From NCBI GenBank assembly GCA_033439265.1, contig JAVTVX010000011.1, positions 8,432,590 to 8,496,589 on the forward strand: a DNA stretch of 64,000 bases. Reading direction: 5' to 3'. Positions within the stretch are counted from its first letter, which is position 1. Each line of letters opens with the position of its first letter. The notes under the pieces were generated by a model. That model ran no database searches. It saw only the letters and a program-made list of their open reading frames with translations, and was not told the origin of the DNA. The translations under genes and the position numbers were made by a program. Positions 1 through 10,442 of this stretch are shown here, piece after piece. Source of the DNA: Dillenia suffruticosa. Taxonomy: Eukaryota; Streptophyta; Magnoliopsida; Dilleniales; Dilleniaceae.

Positions 1-904
1 AGGATGAACTTGAACCTATAATCAAGTTTGTAAACTAAGCATTTAGTGAAAAATCCAATGGGAGCCTGGGAGTGGACGTACACTAGGTTTAGTGGAACCA
101 CTATAAAAATTTTCTGTGTCATCTTTATTTATTTTTCACTTACTGCCATATTGTTTTAATTTTCAAAAAGTCACAAAAATTCATATTCAACTATTCACCC
201 CTCCTTTCTAGTTGAATAACAATGTCTAAGAAAGTTCTATCAATAAGACAAACGAGTCTAAGTTAGGTGACTCTTCAGTGGAACCGTCTATAAACCTACT
301 ACCTATCTAGTACACATGTGATGTCATCTTGCAGGACTAAGTAGAAAAGGTATTTTGATCAAGTACATATTCACTATATGATGGTTTCCTATAGGTCCGC
401 ATGCATTAGGGAATGAGTTAGTCTTGGTATTCTTATAAAAAAGTTAGAATAAATCTAATTGAATTAGAAATTTTGCCAACGGGCAATTTTTATCTCAGTT
501 GATATATTTATTATATGTTTGTAAGCATAAATCAAGGCCTCATATACGGTAAGTAAGCATCTTCCTTTATTTTGCAGTAATACAAACCTTGAATATTAAA
601 TTTGATTTTTTGAATTTGAATGGAAACAACTATAAAGAGTAGAAAGAGAAAATATTTCTTCATTTGGGTTGTGTTGACATTGATTATAGTATATAAGTAA
701 GGATGAGCCACTTGTGGTAACTGATACTAGTTCTGCGATTGATAAGAATCTTTATGAATAGTGAAAGCGATTTAATCGCCTAAATACTATGTTTATAAAT
801 AGCAAGATTTTAGTTGATATTTGTGACTTTAGTCAACTATCATACAAATATTCTTACTCTTCTTAAAGTTTTATATGAGCAATACCAAGTATTGAAGAAG
901 TCCT
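1..904 (+). mobile_element. Decayed Ty1/copia element, 5' fragment (leader and start of gag)
   Basis: From about 588 the plus strand, read through several stops, gives a gag (UBN2-type) N-terminus: a stretch reading like LNGNNYKEW, then a helix-rich region ending near YEQYQVLKK at 904. The reading resumes after the young copia insertion at 6299 (KSLTSTLIM), so both parts belong to one older element. Bases 1-580 are AT-rich leader or LTR-like sequence with no ORF. I could not pair them with an LTR at the other end (after 16336), so the 5' boundary is unknown and may lie outside the window. Confidence 0.6.
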
Positions 905-1360
905 TGTTAAAAATAAGGGAGAAGATGAAGATAAGTCTCAAGGTATTCAACTTGAAAATATGATAATGTCATAAACATTGGGCCTTTTATTTTTTAATGT
1001 TCAGAATTTGGCAACATATTTATGACCCAAAATACATTCAAAAACAAGCCCAATGAAGCCCAAAAGTATGGAGAAAAGTCTAAGAGGTAAACCCAAATAG
1101 CTAGGGGCAGTTTGGGCAATGTATATTCCAACAGTCCAAAAACTAGCTGTTGGAATTCCTTGGGGTTTGAGCCCCAACAGGAATATTGACTTTGTTCTCT
1201 CTCTACTGGCTATTTTTCTCCCTTTGCCTATAAATAGAGCTATTGCTCTCCTTGTAAAATTAAGAGGAAGATAATCTCTCTTCCTTTGTATCATTCTACT
1301 ACATCAATAAAAACCAGAAGTTTATTAGATTTCTCTCTCTTCTTAGTCAAAAATCCAACA
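905..1360 (+). repeat. 5' LTR of copia-1
   Basis: 456 bp, TG...CA ends. A TATA box (TATAAATAG) lies at 1229-1237 and an AATAAA at 1306-1311. An imperfect stem (arms 1125-1134 and 1147-1156) lies upstream of the TATA box. It is a degenerate version of the palindromes found in related LTRs in this window, with AACAG in place of AACGG. It differs from the 3' LTR only in CAACAGG versus CAACGGG and in ATAGAGC versus ATAGATC. Confidence 0.95.
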
Positions 1361-2040
1361 TGGTATCAGAGCAAACATCGACTCCGGGGTCGGGAAATTC
1401 TCTTCCTCAAATCTCTTCCTTTCAAATCCAACTTTTCTCCCAAATTATTCTAAGCTCAACCAATTACTTCCAATGGGCTAGTCATATAAGAAGATCTCTC
1501 AATGGAGCAAAACTTCTGTCTTTCATTACAAAAGATCCTATGGATCGGCTAGACCCACGATTTGATGAATGGAAGGAGCTGGATGATCAAGTGTTCCTAT
1601 TGCTAACAAGCTCCATGGATCAAGCACACAAAAATATGGTCATGTGCTGTCCGAGTTCCAAATCCTTATGGGAGCAAATGTATGGGTTATATGGTCAGGA
1701 ATCAAACTTGAGCAGAATATTTGAAATACAAAAAAGGATTGCGACCATCCAAATGGAGGAGAAATCAATTACACAATTGTTCGGAGAACACGAGGACTTG
1801 TGGAATGAGCTCAACACATTGAGACCTCTCACAAGTGATATAAAAGTGTTGCAAAAGAGACAAGATGAAGACAAGGTGTTTTCATTACTCTCATCACTCA
1901 ATGAGTCATTTGTACAACTTCGACAGGAAATTCTTCGAATGAAAGAATTTCCATCATACCAAGAGACTGTTGATAAACGGGGGACAAAGGGTCCCCCATT
2001 GGCCAGCAAATGGGGGACAAAGGGTCCCCCATTGGCTTGA
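1360..2040 (+). pseudogene. copia-1 gag, interrupted by a solo LTR
   Basis: The frame opens at an ATG made from the last base of the 5' LTR (A1360) and the first two of the primer-binding site. It encodes a UBN2-type capsid domain (motifs near residues 30-190: NYFQWASHIRRSL, LWEQMYGLYGQ, SITQLFGEHEDLWNEL). Coding homology stops at 1967, where the solo LTR begins; the remaining 24 codons and the TGA at 2038-2040 are LTR sequence. Solo LTR plus duplicated target is 351 bp, a multiple of three, so downstream pol stays in the same frame, but the LTR brings stops. No better start codon lies upstream. The capsid protein would package element RNA into cytoplasmic particles. Confidence 0.85.
1361..1373 (+). 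other. Primer-binding site of copia-1 (initiator tRNA-Met)
   Basis: TGGTATCAGAGCA directly follows the LTR terminal CA. TGGTATCAGAGC is the standard complement to the 3' end of plant initiator tRNA-Met used by copia elements to prime minus-strand DNA synthesis. Confidence 0.95.
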
Positions 2041-2313
2041 TAAACTAGCCGTTGGGACTGTCCCAACGGCTAGTAAATCTAGCCGTTGGGGACAGCCCCA
2101 ACGGCTAGTAAGGAGAGGACTAAGTCCCTCTCCTCCCTCTCTTTTGGTCTAAATTCTCTTCCTCTCTTCTTTCTCTATAAATAGAGGATGTCCTCCCTTT
2201 TGTAAAGAATGAAAAAAAATGTTTCAACTACTTGTATACTTTCTTTGAGATATCAATTAAATCTTTGAATTATTCATTCATAGTTTGTTGCTTGCTTCTT
2301 TAAAATTTCAACA
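1968..2313 (+). mobile_element. Solo LTR nested in copia-1 gag
   Basis: 346 bp, TG...CA ends, flanked by a perfect 5-bp duplication GAGAC (1963-1967 and 2314-2318). It contains two back-to-back near-perfect hairpins at 2045-2073 and 2079-2108, a TATA box (TATAAATAG, 2176-2184) and no coding domain. It resembles the LTRs at 34374 and 38521 in hairpin motif, TATA context and terminal TTTCAACA. A solo LTR is the usual product of LTR-LTR recombination that removed the rest of an inserted element. Confidence 0.92.
2045..2108 (+). promoter_or_regulatory. Two palindromes holding four MSA-type (MYB3R) motifs in the solo LTR
   Basis: Hairpin 1 has 13-bp arms (2045-2057 and 2061-2073); hairpin 2 has 13-bp arms (2079-2091 and 2096-2108). 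Each arm contains CCCAACGGCTA, on the plus strand at 2062-2072 and 2097-2107 and on the minus strand at 2046-2056 and 2080-2090. This fits all 11 positions of the plant mitosis-specific activator consensus YCYAACGGYYA, known from B-type cyclin promoters. The TATA box starts 68 bp downstream. The sequence match is direct; activity is inferred. Confidence 0.6.
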
Positions 2314-2325
2314 GAGACTCGATTT

Positions 2326-5300
2326 ATGATTCAAAGAGCTGCAGCTTCTCAAAGGCTTGAGGAAAGCAATCAGTCCAAAAGTGAAGTTCATGGGTTCTCC
2401 ACAAAGCATAATGAGCAAGCTGCAAATAAGGCTCATCAGGGAATAAAAAATGTGTGTTCTCATTGCAAAAAGTTGGGACATACCAAGGATGGTTGCTGGT
2501 TTCTTCATCCTAACCTTAGACCTGAGTTCATCAAGAAAAAAGAGCAAGAGAGGAGGGAGCAAAATGCTCAACCAGCTGCAAACAAAGCAAATCTGACATC
2601 TCAAAAATTAGGAAAATCCTCCCCAGGTACTTGCTCTAACTCATCTGTTACTTCTTCAAAATGGTTGATAGATTCAGGTTGTGATCACCATATGGTCAAA
2701 GATAAGCAAAATTTTCAGAATCTTGAACCTCTCCTAGAACCTAAAATGGTTAAAGTTGCAAATGGACATAATTTCAAAATTAAGCAAATTGGGGATGTTG
2801 AAATATTTGGAAGAAAATCAAAGGCCTTATATGTTCCTCAATTTACCTCTAATCTTATGTCCATTGGACAAGTCACTAAGGACTTAAATTGCAAAGCTAT
2901 TTTTGACCCTCATTCTGTTGTTTTTCAAAATTTGGAGACGAATCAAGTGATTGGTAGTGGTTCTATGCAAGATAACTTGTATTTTTGGAAACAAGATAGT
3001 TTTGTATTTTCCGCAATCCGAGAGGAAAGTTACCTCCTTTGGCATGCTAGATTAGGTCATCCTTCTATGCAAGCTCTGAAATGTCTATTCCCATCAAAAA
3101 ATTGTAGTGATAGACAGTGTGAAGCATGCATTTTTGGAAAGGAAACCCGAATGTATTATCCTATTTCTGAAACTCAATATAAAAAGCCTTTTGATCTTGT
3201 TCACTCGGATGTATGGACTTCACCTATGATATCTAGAAGGGGATTTAAGTATTTTATCTCATTTATAGATCATAAGTCTAGGTATACATGGGTGTATATG
3301 CTAAGATCAAAAGACCAAGTTTATGAAGCCTTCAAGTCCTTTTACAAGTATATTATAAAACAATATGAGGCCAACATTAAAATTCTTAGGACAGATAATG
3401 GTGGGGAATATATGAGCACCAATTTCAAAAATTTCATTGAGGAGAATGGAATTATTCATCAAACTAGTTGTCCCTACACTCCCCAACAAAATGGAGTTGC
3501 CGAACGCAAAAATAGACATCTCCTAGAAATAGCTAGAACTATCATGTTCTTTGCTAATATGCCTAAACGTTTTTGGAGTGATGCGGTTAGTACCGCAGCT
3601 CATTTAATAAATCGTCTTCCAACTAGAGTTCTCCATGGAAAATCTCCATTAGAGTTGCTTAGAAAAGACAAACCAAACCTCTCTCACCTTAGAGTTTTTG
3701 GGTGTATTTGTTATGTTCATATTTCTAGGCAGTTTAGAGATAAGTTAGATATCAAAGGAAGGAAATGTGTTTTTATTGGGTACGCTTCATTCCAAAAAGG
3801 ATATATTTGTTTTGAACCTGACTCTAACAAGGTATACACATCGAAAGATGTGATATTTGTAGAAAATGAATTCTTTTTTGCAGGAGAAAAAAATGAAGAA
3901 AATTCATCAAGCAATGACTTGCGAATCTTCTGCGATGTTCCCATAAATCCTCCTCTGGTTCCTCAAGAATCCAATGAAGAGAATTCACTTTCAGGGGGAG
4001 AAAACGAAGAGGGAGGAGTGGATGAGTCTGAAAATGAAGAGAACTCTTCCGAAGAAAGAGAAGAAGGCGAGGGATTACCTACCTTAGGAGAATCCGGAGA
4101 CGAAACTAGACTGCCCTCTCCGCTGGCTCCTCCACTTCGCCGTTCCACCAAATTGAGGCTTCCTCCCTCAGAGTGGATCAACAGAAGAGTTTATTACAAT
4201 TCTAAGGTAACTCACTATCCTATTTCAAATTACTATTGTGTATCTAACACTTCCTCAAGCCATCAAGGGTTCTTGAGTGGCATTGACACATCACAGGAAC
4301 CTAAGGATTTTGATGAGGCAAATACCAAACCCGAATGGAGACAAGCTATGCTTGAAGAACTAGATGCATTGAATAAAAATGGGACGTGGGAGATTACTAC
4401 TCTCCCTAAGGGAAGAAAGGCTGTCGGGTGTAAATGGGTGTTCAAAATCAAGTATAAAAGTGATGGATCCATTGAACGCTACAAGGCAAGACTTGTAGCC
4501 AAAGGATTCACACAAACTTATGGAGAAGACTACACTGAGACTTTTGCCCCTGTTGCCAAAATGAAAACGATAAGGGTTTTGATATCAATTGCAACCAATG
4601 GAGAATGGCCAATGTATCAAATGGACGTGAAGAATGCTTTCCTTCAAGGGGACTTAGACGAAGAAATCTACATGCAAATTCCCCAAGGGCTAGATGAGGA
4701 TTCAAACATCAAGGTGTGTCGTCTTAAAAAAGCAATCTATGGGTTAAAACAATCTCCTCGTGCCTGGTATGCAAAATTAAGTTCAGCACTTCTTGGTAAT
4801 AACTTTAAGAAATCCATTAGTGATTCCTCCATGTTTACTAAAGTTAACAATGAAGAAATCACTATTGTTCTTATTTATGTAGATGATATAGTTATTACAG
4901 GAAGTGATATGAATGGTATTGATCAAGTTAGAAATTTCCTTAAATCTACTTTTGAGATTAAAGATTTGGGAAAACTAAAGTATTTCTTAGGAATAGAGCT
5001 TGCCTATTCTCATAAGGGGCTAGTTCTATGCCAAAGGAAATATGTACTTGACCTTTTATAGGAAACTGGAAAGGTAGGAGCTAAACCAGCAGCAACTCCT
5101 ATATCCATAGCAGAACGAGCACAAGGTGATGAAGAAATGTTCCAGGATATTCCTAGATATCAAAGACTTGTGGGGAGGCTCATCTACCTCACCATTACAA
5201 GACCAGATATCACCTATGCCGTCAGCTTAATCAGTCAACGGATGCATGCTCCAAGGATTCAAGATTGGAAGGCAGCAGAAAGAATTCTCAAGTATTTAAA

Positions 5301-5907
5301 AAGCTCACCAGGAAGGGGAATTCTTATGAAAAACAACCACAGCATGGAGATTTATGGCTACTGTGATGCAGATTGGGCTGGGGATGTCACGGACAGGAGA
5401 TCCACCACCGGCTACTGTATGTTCGTGGGAGGAAATCTTGTAACATGGAAAAGCAAGAAACAATCTGTTGTATCCAGATCAAGCGCTGAGGCTGAATACA
5501 AAGCAATGGCAGCGGCTACAAGCGAAATAGTTTGGCTAAAGGCATTACTTGAGGAGATGGGATTTCCTACTATCGCTCCTATTCTTCTACATTGCGATAA
5601 TCAAGCAGCTCTTCATATCGCTGCCAATCCAGTATTTCATGAAAGAACGAAGCACATTGAGGTTGATTGTCATTTTGTTCGAGAAAAATTAGAAAACAAG
5701 ACAATTTCAACCTCATATGTTAGAAGTGAAGACCAGCTAGCTGACATTTTCACTAAGGCAACAACTGAGAAACATCTTCAGCACATCCTTAGCAAGTTAG
5801 GGTCCATAGACATCTATGCACCTAACTTGAGGGGGAGTGTTAAAAATAAGGGAGAAGATGAAGATAAGTCTCAAGGTATTCAACTTGAAAATATGATAAT
5901 GTCATAA
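2326..5907 (+). pseudogene. copia-1 pol (protease-integrase-RT-RNase H), one internal stop
   Basis: From the first ATG after the solo LTR: zinc knuckle CX2CX4HX4C (residues 44-57), aspartic protease DSG (116-118), GAG-pre-integrase WHARLGH region, integrase triad D295, D357 and E393 (D-35-E spacing), RVT_2 reverse transcriptase with YVDD at 851-854, then TAG at 5059-5061. The same frame continues through copia RNase H (YCDADWAG, SSAEAEYKAM and HCDNQAAL regions) to TAA at 5905-5907. The stop occupies a position that is usually Gln, so one C-to-T change (CAG to TAG) explains it. The last 23 codons lie inside the 3' LTR. Apart from this stop and the gag insertion the frame is intact, as expected for a recent arrival. 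Confidence 0.93.
5829..5837 (+). other. Polypurine tract of copia-1
   Basis: GAGGGGGAG immediately precedes the TG of the 3' LTR, the place and composition expected for the plus-strand primer. The same tract (CTTGAGGGGGAG) precedes the 3' LTR of the minus-strand element at 58396-61347, which ties the two families together. Confidence 0.9.
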
Positions 5908-6293
5908 ACATTGGGCCTTTTATTTTTTAATGTTCAGAATTTGGCAACATATTTATGACCCAAAATACATTCAAAAACAAGCCCAATGAAGCCCAAAAGT
6001 ATGGAGAAAAGTCTAAGAGGTAAACCCAAATAGCTAGGGGCAGTTTGGGCAATGTATATTCCAACAGTCCAAAAACTAGCTGTTGGAATTCCTTGGGGTT
6101 TGAGCCCCAACGGGAATATTGACTTTGTTCTCTCTCTACTGGCTATTTTTCTCCCTTTGCCTATAAATAGATCTATTGCTCTCCTTGTAAAATTAAGAGG
6201 AAGATAATCTCTCTTCCTTTGTATCATTCTACTACATCAATAAAAACCAGAAGTTTATTAGATTTCTCTCTCTTCTTAGTCAAAAATCCAACA
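5838..6293 (+). repeat. 3' LTR of copia-1
   Basis: 456 bp, same ends and length as the 5' LTR, with two substitutions. It includes the stop codon of pol (5905-5907) and is followed by the target duplication GTCCT (6294-6298). Confidence 0.95.
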
Positions 6294-6298
6294 GTCCT

Positions 6299-9200
6299 TG
6301 ACTAGTACACTCATAATGTAGTTCTCATCCTTGAGGCTCTCTACTATCCACGGTGTGCATGAGCATAGCATGCAGATGTAGGATTACAGCTCAACTAAAA
6401 AACTTGAAAGTTGAAATGTCTGAATCTTTTCTTATACACTTAATATTGAATATCCTCCTGCAGCCATACAATCATTTTATGATCTCCTACAATATACATA
6501 AGGAAAAATACTCAATCAATAAATTAATGACCATGTGTATACAGGAGGGGAGGATACTTATGGAAATGAAGGAGGGACCTACTAGTGCACATCTGGTGGC
6601 TCATAGAAAGAAGAAAGGCAAGTCAAAGCTAAAGAGGAAGGCCAAAGAGCCTACCCTTGACATAAAGAAAAAATCCAAGTGTTTTTTTTTTCTATAAAAA
6701 GAAAGGACACATAAAGAAGGATTGTGTTAAGTATCAGCGATAGCTTGAATTTTGAAATCTCACTTTTTCTGTTATGAGTCTTGTGTGATTGAGATTTCTC
6801 ATGACATATGGTGGATTGATTCTAGTTGTACAATTCACATCATGAATGTATTGTAGGGCTTGCAAAACCTAAGAAAACCAATGGATCGTGAGCAGTTCAT
6901 CTATTCACACAACAAGATGAGCTCATGAGTGAAGACCATTAGAGATTGTGAGTTCACATTAAGCAGCAAACATGCCTTGAAATTGAAAAGATTGTTTTAT
7001 GTACTTAAGTTTTCCACGAAATTAATTTCTTATCAAAAGTTGTATGGTTTGGTTACTCTTTCCAATTAACCAATGAAAATGACTTTGTTTTTGAATACAA
7101 ATATCGTTGGTACTGGTCTATTATTGGATAGACTATATAATATTTATTTGTAAGATAATATTTGTTTAAATACAACACATGTAGTAACTAAAAGATATGT
7201 CATTGAGGAAAATTTTTCTATGTTAGGTACCGAAAATTAGGACATATCTCCACAAACAGAATAAAAAGGTTAGTAAAAAATGGAGTACTTAATGCCTTAA
7301 ACTTTAATAACTTTGAAACTTGTGTGGACTGCATTAAGAGTAAGTAGACCAATAAGTCACACAAAGGTGTTAAGAGAAGTTCAAACTTACTTGAGATCAT
7401 ATATACAGATATTTATCCTCCAGGTACGAACTTGTATGGTCAGAAATACTTCATTTCATTCGAAGATGATTACTCACGATACTTGTATTTCTAGCTATTT
7501 TGAATAAAGGCGAAGTATTAAGTGCCTTTAAAATCTTCAAGATTGAAGTAGAGAAACAATATGGAAAGCAAATAAAGATCATGAGATCAGATAAAAGTGG
7601 AGAATATTATGAGAGATGGTTAGAGGACAGACAAGCACCAGATCCATTTGTTAAGTTCTTTCAAGAGAATTGGATAATTGATCAATACATCATGCATGGT
7701 TTACCCAACCAAAATGGTGTAATAGAAAGAAAGAATAGGATTTTGCTTGATATGGTGAGAAGCATGATGTCAAGATCCAAGATACCTAAATTCTTGTGGA
7801 TTGAAACTCTTAAAATTGCAGTGTACATTTTAAACATGGTTCCAACCAAGGTGACTACCAAAACCCCATTTGAGATATTCAAGAGTTGGAAATCTAGTTT
7901 AAAGCATGTATACATTTGGGGATACTTGTCAAAGTATTTGTAATTCACATGAAAGAAAACTGGATCTAATGACCATATGTCGATAGGTCTAAAAGATACC
8001 GATTTTATTGTCTATCCTACCATACAAGATTCGTAGAATTTAGAAGCGCTAAGTTTCTAAAAAATGACTTGGTCAATGGAAGAGATCACTTCCGAGATTT
8101 AACTCCTGAAAAGGATCTATCAAGTGTACCTTCCAATTCAAGTACCAATGTGGTTATCATATAAAATGTCTCTCAATAATCCATGGACATTAACCAGAAT
8201 AACAATCATGAAATTCCACAAAATACTAACATTGAGATAGATTAGGCTAAACAGTCTTCTCCTTCAGAGAATGTTGAGCTAACACATAAGAGATCTATTC
8301 GAGTTAAAAGGCTGACTATTCCTAGTGAATATGTAGTCTATCTCCCAAAATTTGACTATATAATATTGGAGCCATAGATAATCCCAAAATATTTTCATAA
8401 GCCATGAGGTGTAAGGATTCAAGCTTATAACTATTTGCCATGAAAGATTAGATAAACTCCATAAGGAGCAATGGAGTTAGGAGTTTTGTTGAGTTGTCTA
8501 ATAGGGTTAAACCTATTGATTGTAAATGGGTTTACAAAACTAAAACAAACTCATTACATAATATTGAAAAATAAAAGGTCAAACTTGTTGTTAAAGGGTT
8601 CAGTCAAAAGAAAAGAATTTGACTACTCGAAAACCTTCTCTCCAGTATTTAAGAAAAATTCCCTTTGTATCTTTCTGTCACTATTGTACATTATAATCTC
8701 AAGTTGCAACAAATGTATGTGAAAACAATATTTTTAAATAGGAAACTAGAGGAAGAGATTTACATGTGTCAATTTAAAAGTTTTTCCACTAGCGATGGTG
8801 AGCACTTAGCGTGCAAGCTTAAGAAATCTATATATAGATTAAGACAACCCTCTCACCAATGGTATTTGAAGTTTCATGATATTCTTTCTTCATTTGGTTT
8901 TGAAGAAAACATTATGAATCAATGTATATACCTGAAAGTTAATGAGAGTAAATTTTGTTTCCTTGTGTTATATATAAATGATATATTATTTGCTACCAAT
9001 GACAAGGGAATGCTATATGAGGTGAAATAGTTCTTGTCGAAGAGTTTTGATATGAAAAAATTAGGGGTTGTATCTTATGTCATTGACATTAAGATACATC
9101 GAAATATATTCCATAAAATTCTAGAATTATTTCAAGAGGCCTATTTCAATAAAGTTCTTTAAAGATACAGAATGGAGAATTGTTCATCATCTCCTATAGG

Positions 9201-9576
9201 TGATAGATTCAACTTGGACAAATATCCAGAACTGGAAAGAGAACAAATGCCTAACATCCCATATGCTTTTATGGTTAGAAGTCTTATATATGCTCATATC
9301 TATACAAGACTTGATATAGCACATACTATGGGGATGTTAGGAAGATATCAAAGTATTTCAAGTTTAGAATATTGGAAAACTGCAAAAAAGCATTGAGGTA
9401 CCTACAAGACACCAAAGAAATACATACTTACGTATAAAAGGACCAACAACTTGGAAGTGGTCAGATAACCAGATTCAAACTTTGTTAGCTCTATTGACTC
9501 TAGAAAGTCAACATCGGATCACGTTTTTGTGTTAGTTGGGGGAGCTGCATCATGAATAAGTGCTAAGTAGACATCG
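6299..9576 (+). pseudogene. Decayed Ty1/copia element, middle fragment (gag end to RNase H)
   Basis: Continues the reading of the fragment ending at 904. In order, with many stops and frameshifts: end of gag with a zinc knuckle (about 6676-6730, GHIKKDC still readable, first part lost in a T-run), protease (WIDSSCTIHIMN, near 6810), GAG-pre-integrase (YRKLGHIS, near 7228), integrase core (7500-7943, NGVIERKNRILLDMVRSMM), hinge (8250-8400), RT (8471-9030 in two frames, with YIND in place of YVDD near 8975), and start of RNase H (9400-9576, SRKSTSDHVFVLVGG). The element is split after the RNase H Lys-Gln-Thr region by the gypsy element at 9577. Confidence 0.85.
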
Positions 9577-10361
9577 TGTGACAGATCTTTGAAAGGCCCT
9601 ACGCAACACCTGGGAGAGGACGTGATGAGTAGTTACTTGGTACGCTCGCATGGACAGCATAGAGATACCAGGAGCCGAGCACTGGGAGCCCCAACACCGA
9701 GAGCCCCAGCACCTACAGCTCCAGCATCGAAAGCCCTAGCACTCAGACATATATATAGGCAGTAGGAAGAAATAAAGAAAGTTGAGAAATAAATGTGAGA
9801 GAAAATAATGGAGTAGGCCCAAGGAAAGCAAAAGGCCAAGTGTTTTAAGGCAACTAAAGAGGTAAGGCACAAGAAGCATATGTTGGAATTTTGGGAGTTA
9901 TATTATAGAATCATTAATAAGACAAATCAAGAGCCTCTTAGATGAGTGGCTAAGATCTAAAGTGACTTTTGTACTTCCCTCCCCTTAAAGCCTATAAATC
10001 AGCATGTATTCTTCAAACGAATTTATCACATTTTGAGTAATAACATTTCAGACCGTTTACTTGAGAGAGTTTTCTATCCTTAGAATTTAGGACAAGTAAG
10101 TGTTGTCCATAAGTTCAACACCACTTGAGTGATCCTTTAGGTGCAAAGAAGTATGCCTATGATTTGCTCATCATTGAGCTACATCAAGTCCCTTAACCAT
10201 CCATCCATCCAACCTTTCTTCTACCTAGCCAGCCTTCTTCATAAGACAGGTGCTACGAAGTAAGATACATACTACTCACAGCCCATCCACTTCACCAAGC
10301 CACCAGCAACCCAGCTATTACCCTAGCCATCGCCCAATCCTTCCCAAGCAGATCCACTACA
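9577..10361 (+). repeat. 5' LTR of gypsy-1
   Basis: 785 bp, aligns along its length to 14889-15715 with numerous substitutions and gaps, so the element is old. It contains degenerate repeats of the type AGCACCGAGAGCCCC (about 9665-9745) and a TATA-like CCTATAAATC near 9990. Confidence 0.85.
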
Positions 10362-10442
10362 ATTGATGCTCTTATTGAGAAAAGACCAGCATCCATTCCA
10401 CCATTATTTTGGCTTCTATACTACCCAAATCTAAGCCCTTCC

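Larger units (their letters stand above)
905..6293 (+). mobile_element. Young Ty1/copia LTR retrotransposon (copia-1), carrying a nested solo LTR
   Basis: Complete structure: 456-bp LTRs (905-1360 and 5838-6293) starting TG and ending CA, 5-bp target-site duplication GTCCT (900-904 and 6294-6298), a primer-binding site matching plant initiator tRNA-Met directly after the 5' LTR, and a polypurine tract (GAGGGGGAG, 5829-5837) directly before the 3' LTR. The domain order gag, protease, integrase, reverse transcriptase, RNase H is that of Ty1/copia. The LTRs differ at only two positions by my alignment, so insertion was recent (about 0.2 My at 1.3e-8 substitutions per site per year). Two lesions break the single gag-pol frame: a solo LTR in gag and one TAG in RT. 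It inserted into gag of the older copia element. Confidence 0.95.

Noticed and set aside
1695..2066. 123-codon minus-strand ORF over copia-1 gag
   Set aside because: Shadow of the plus-strand gag frame crossing into the solo LTR.
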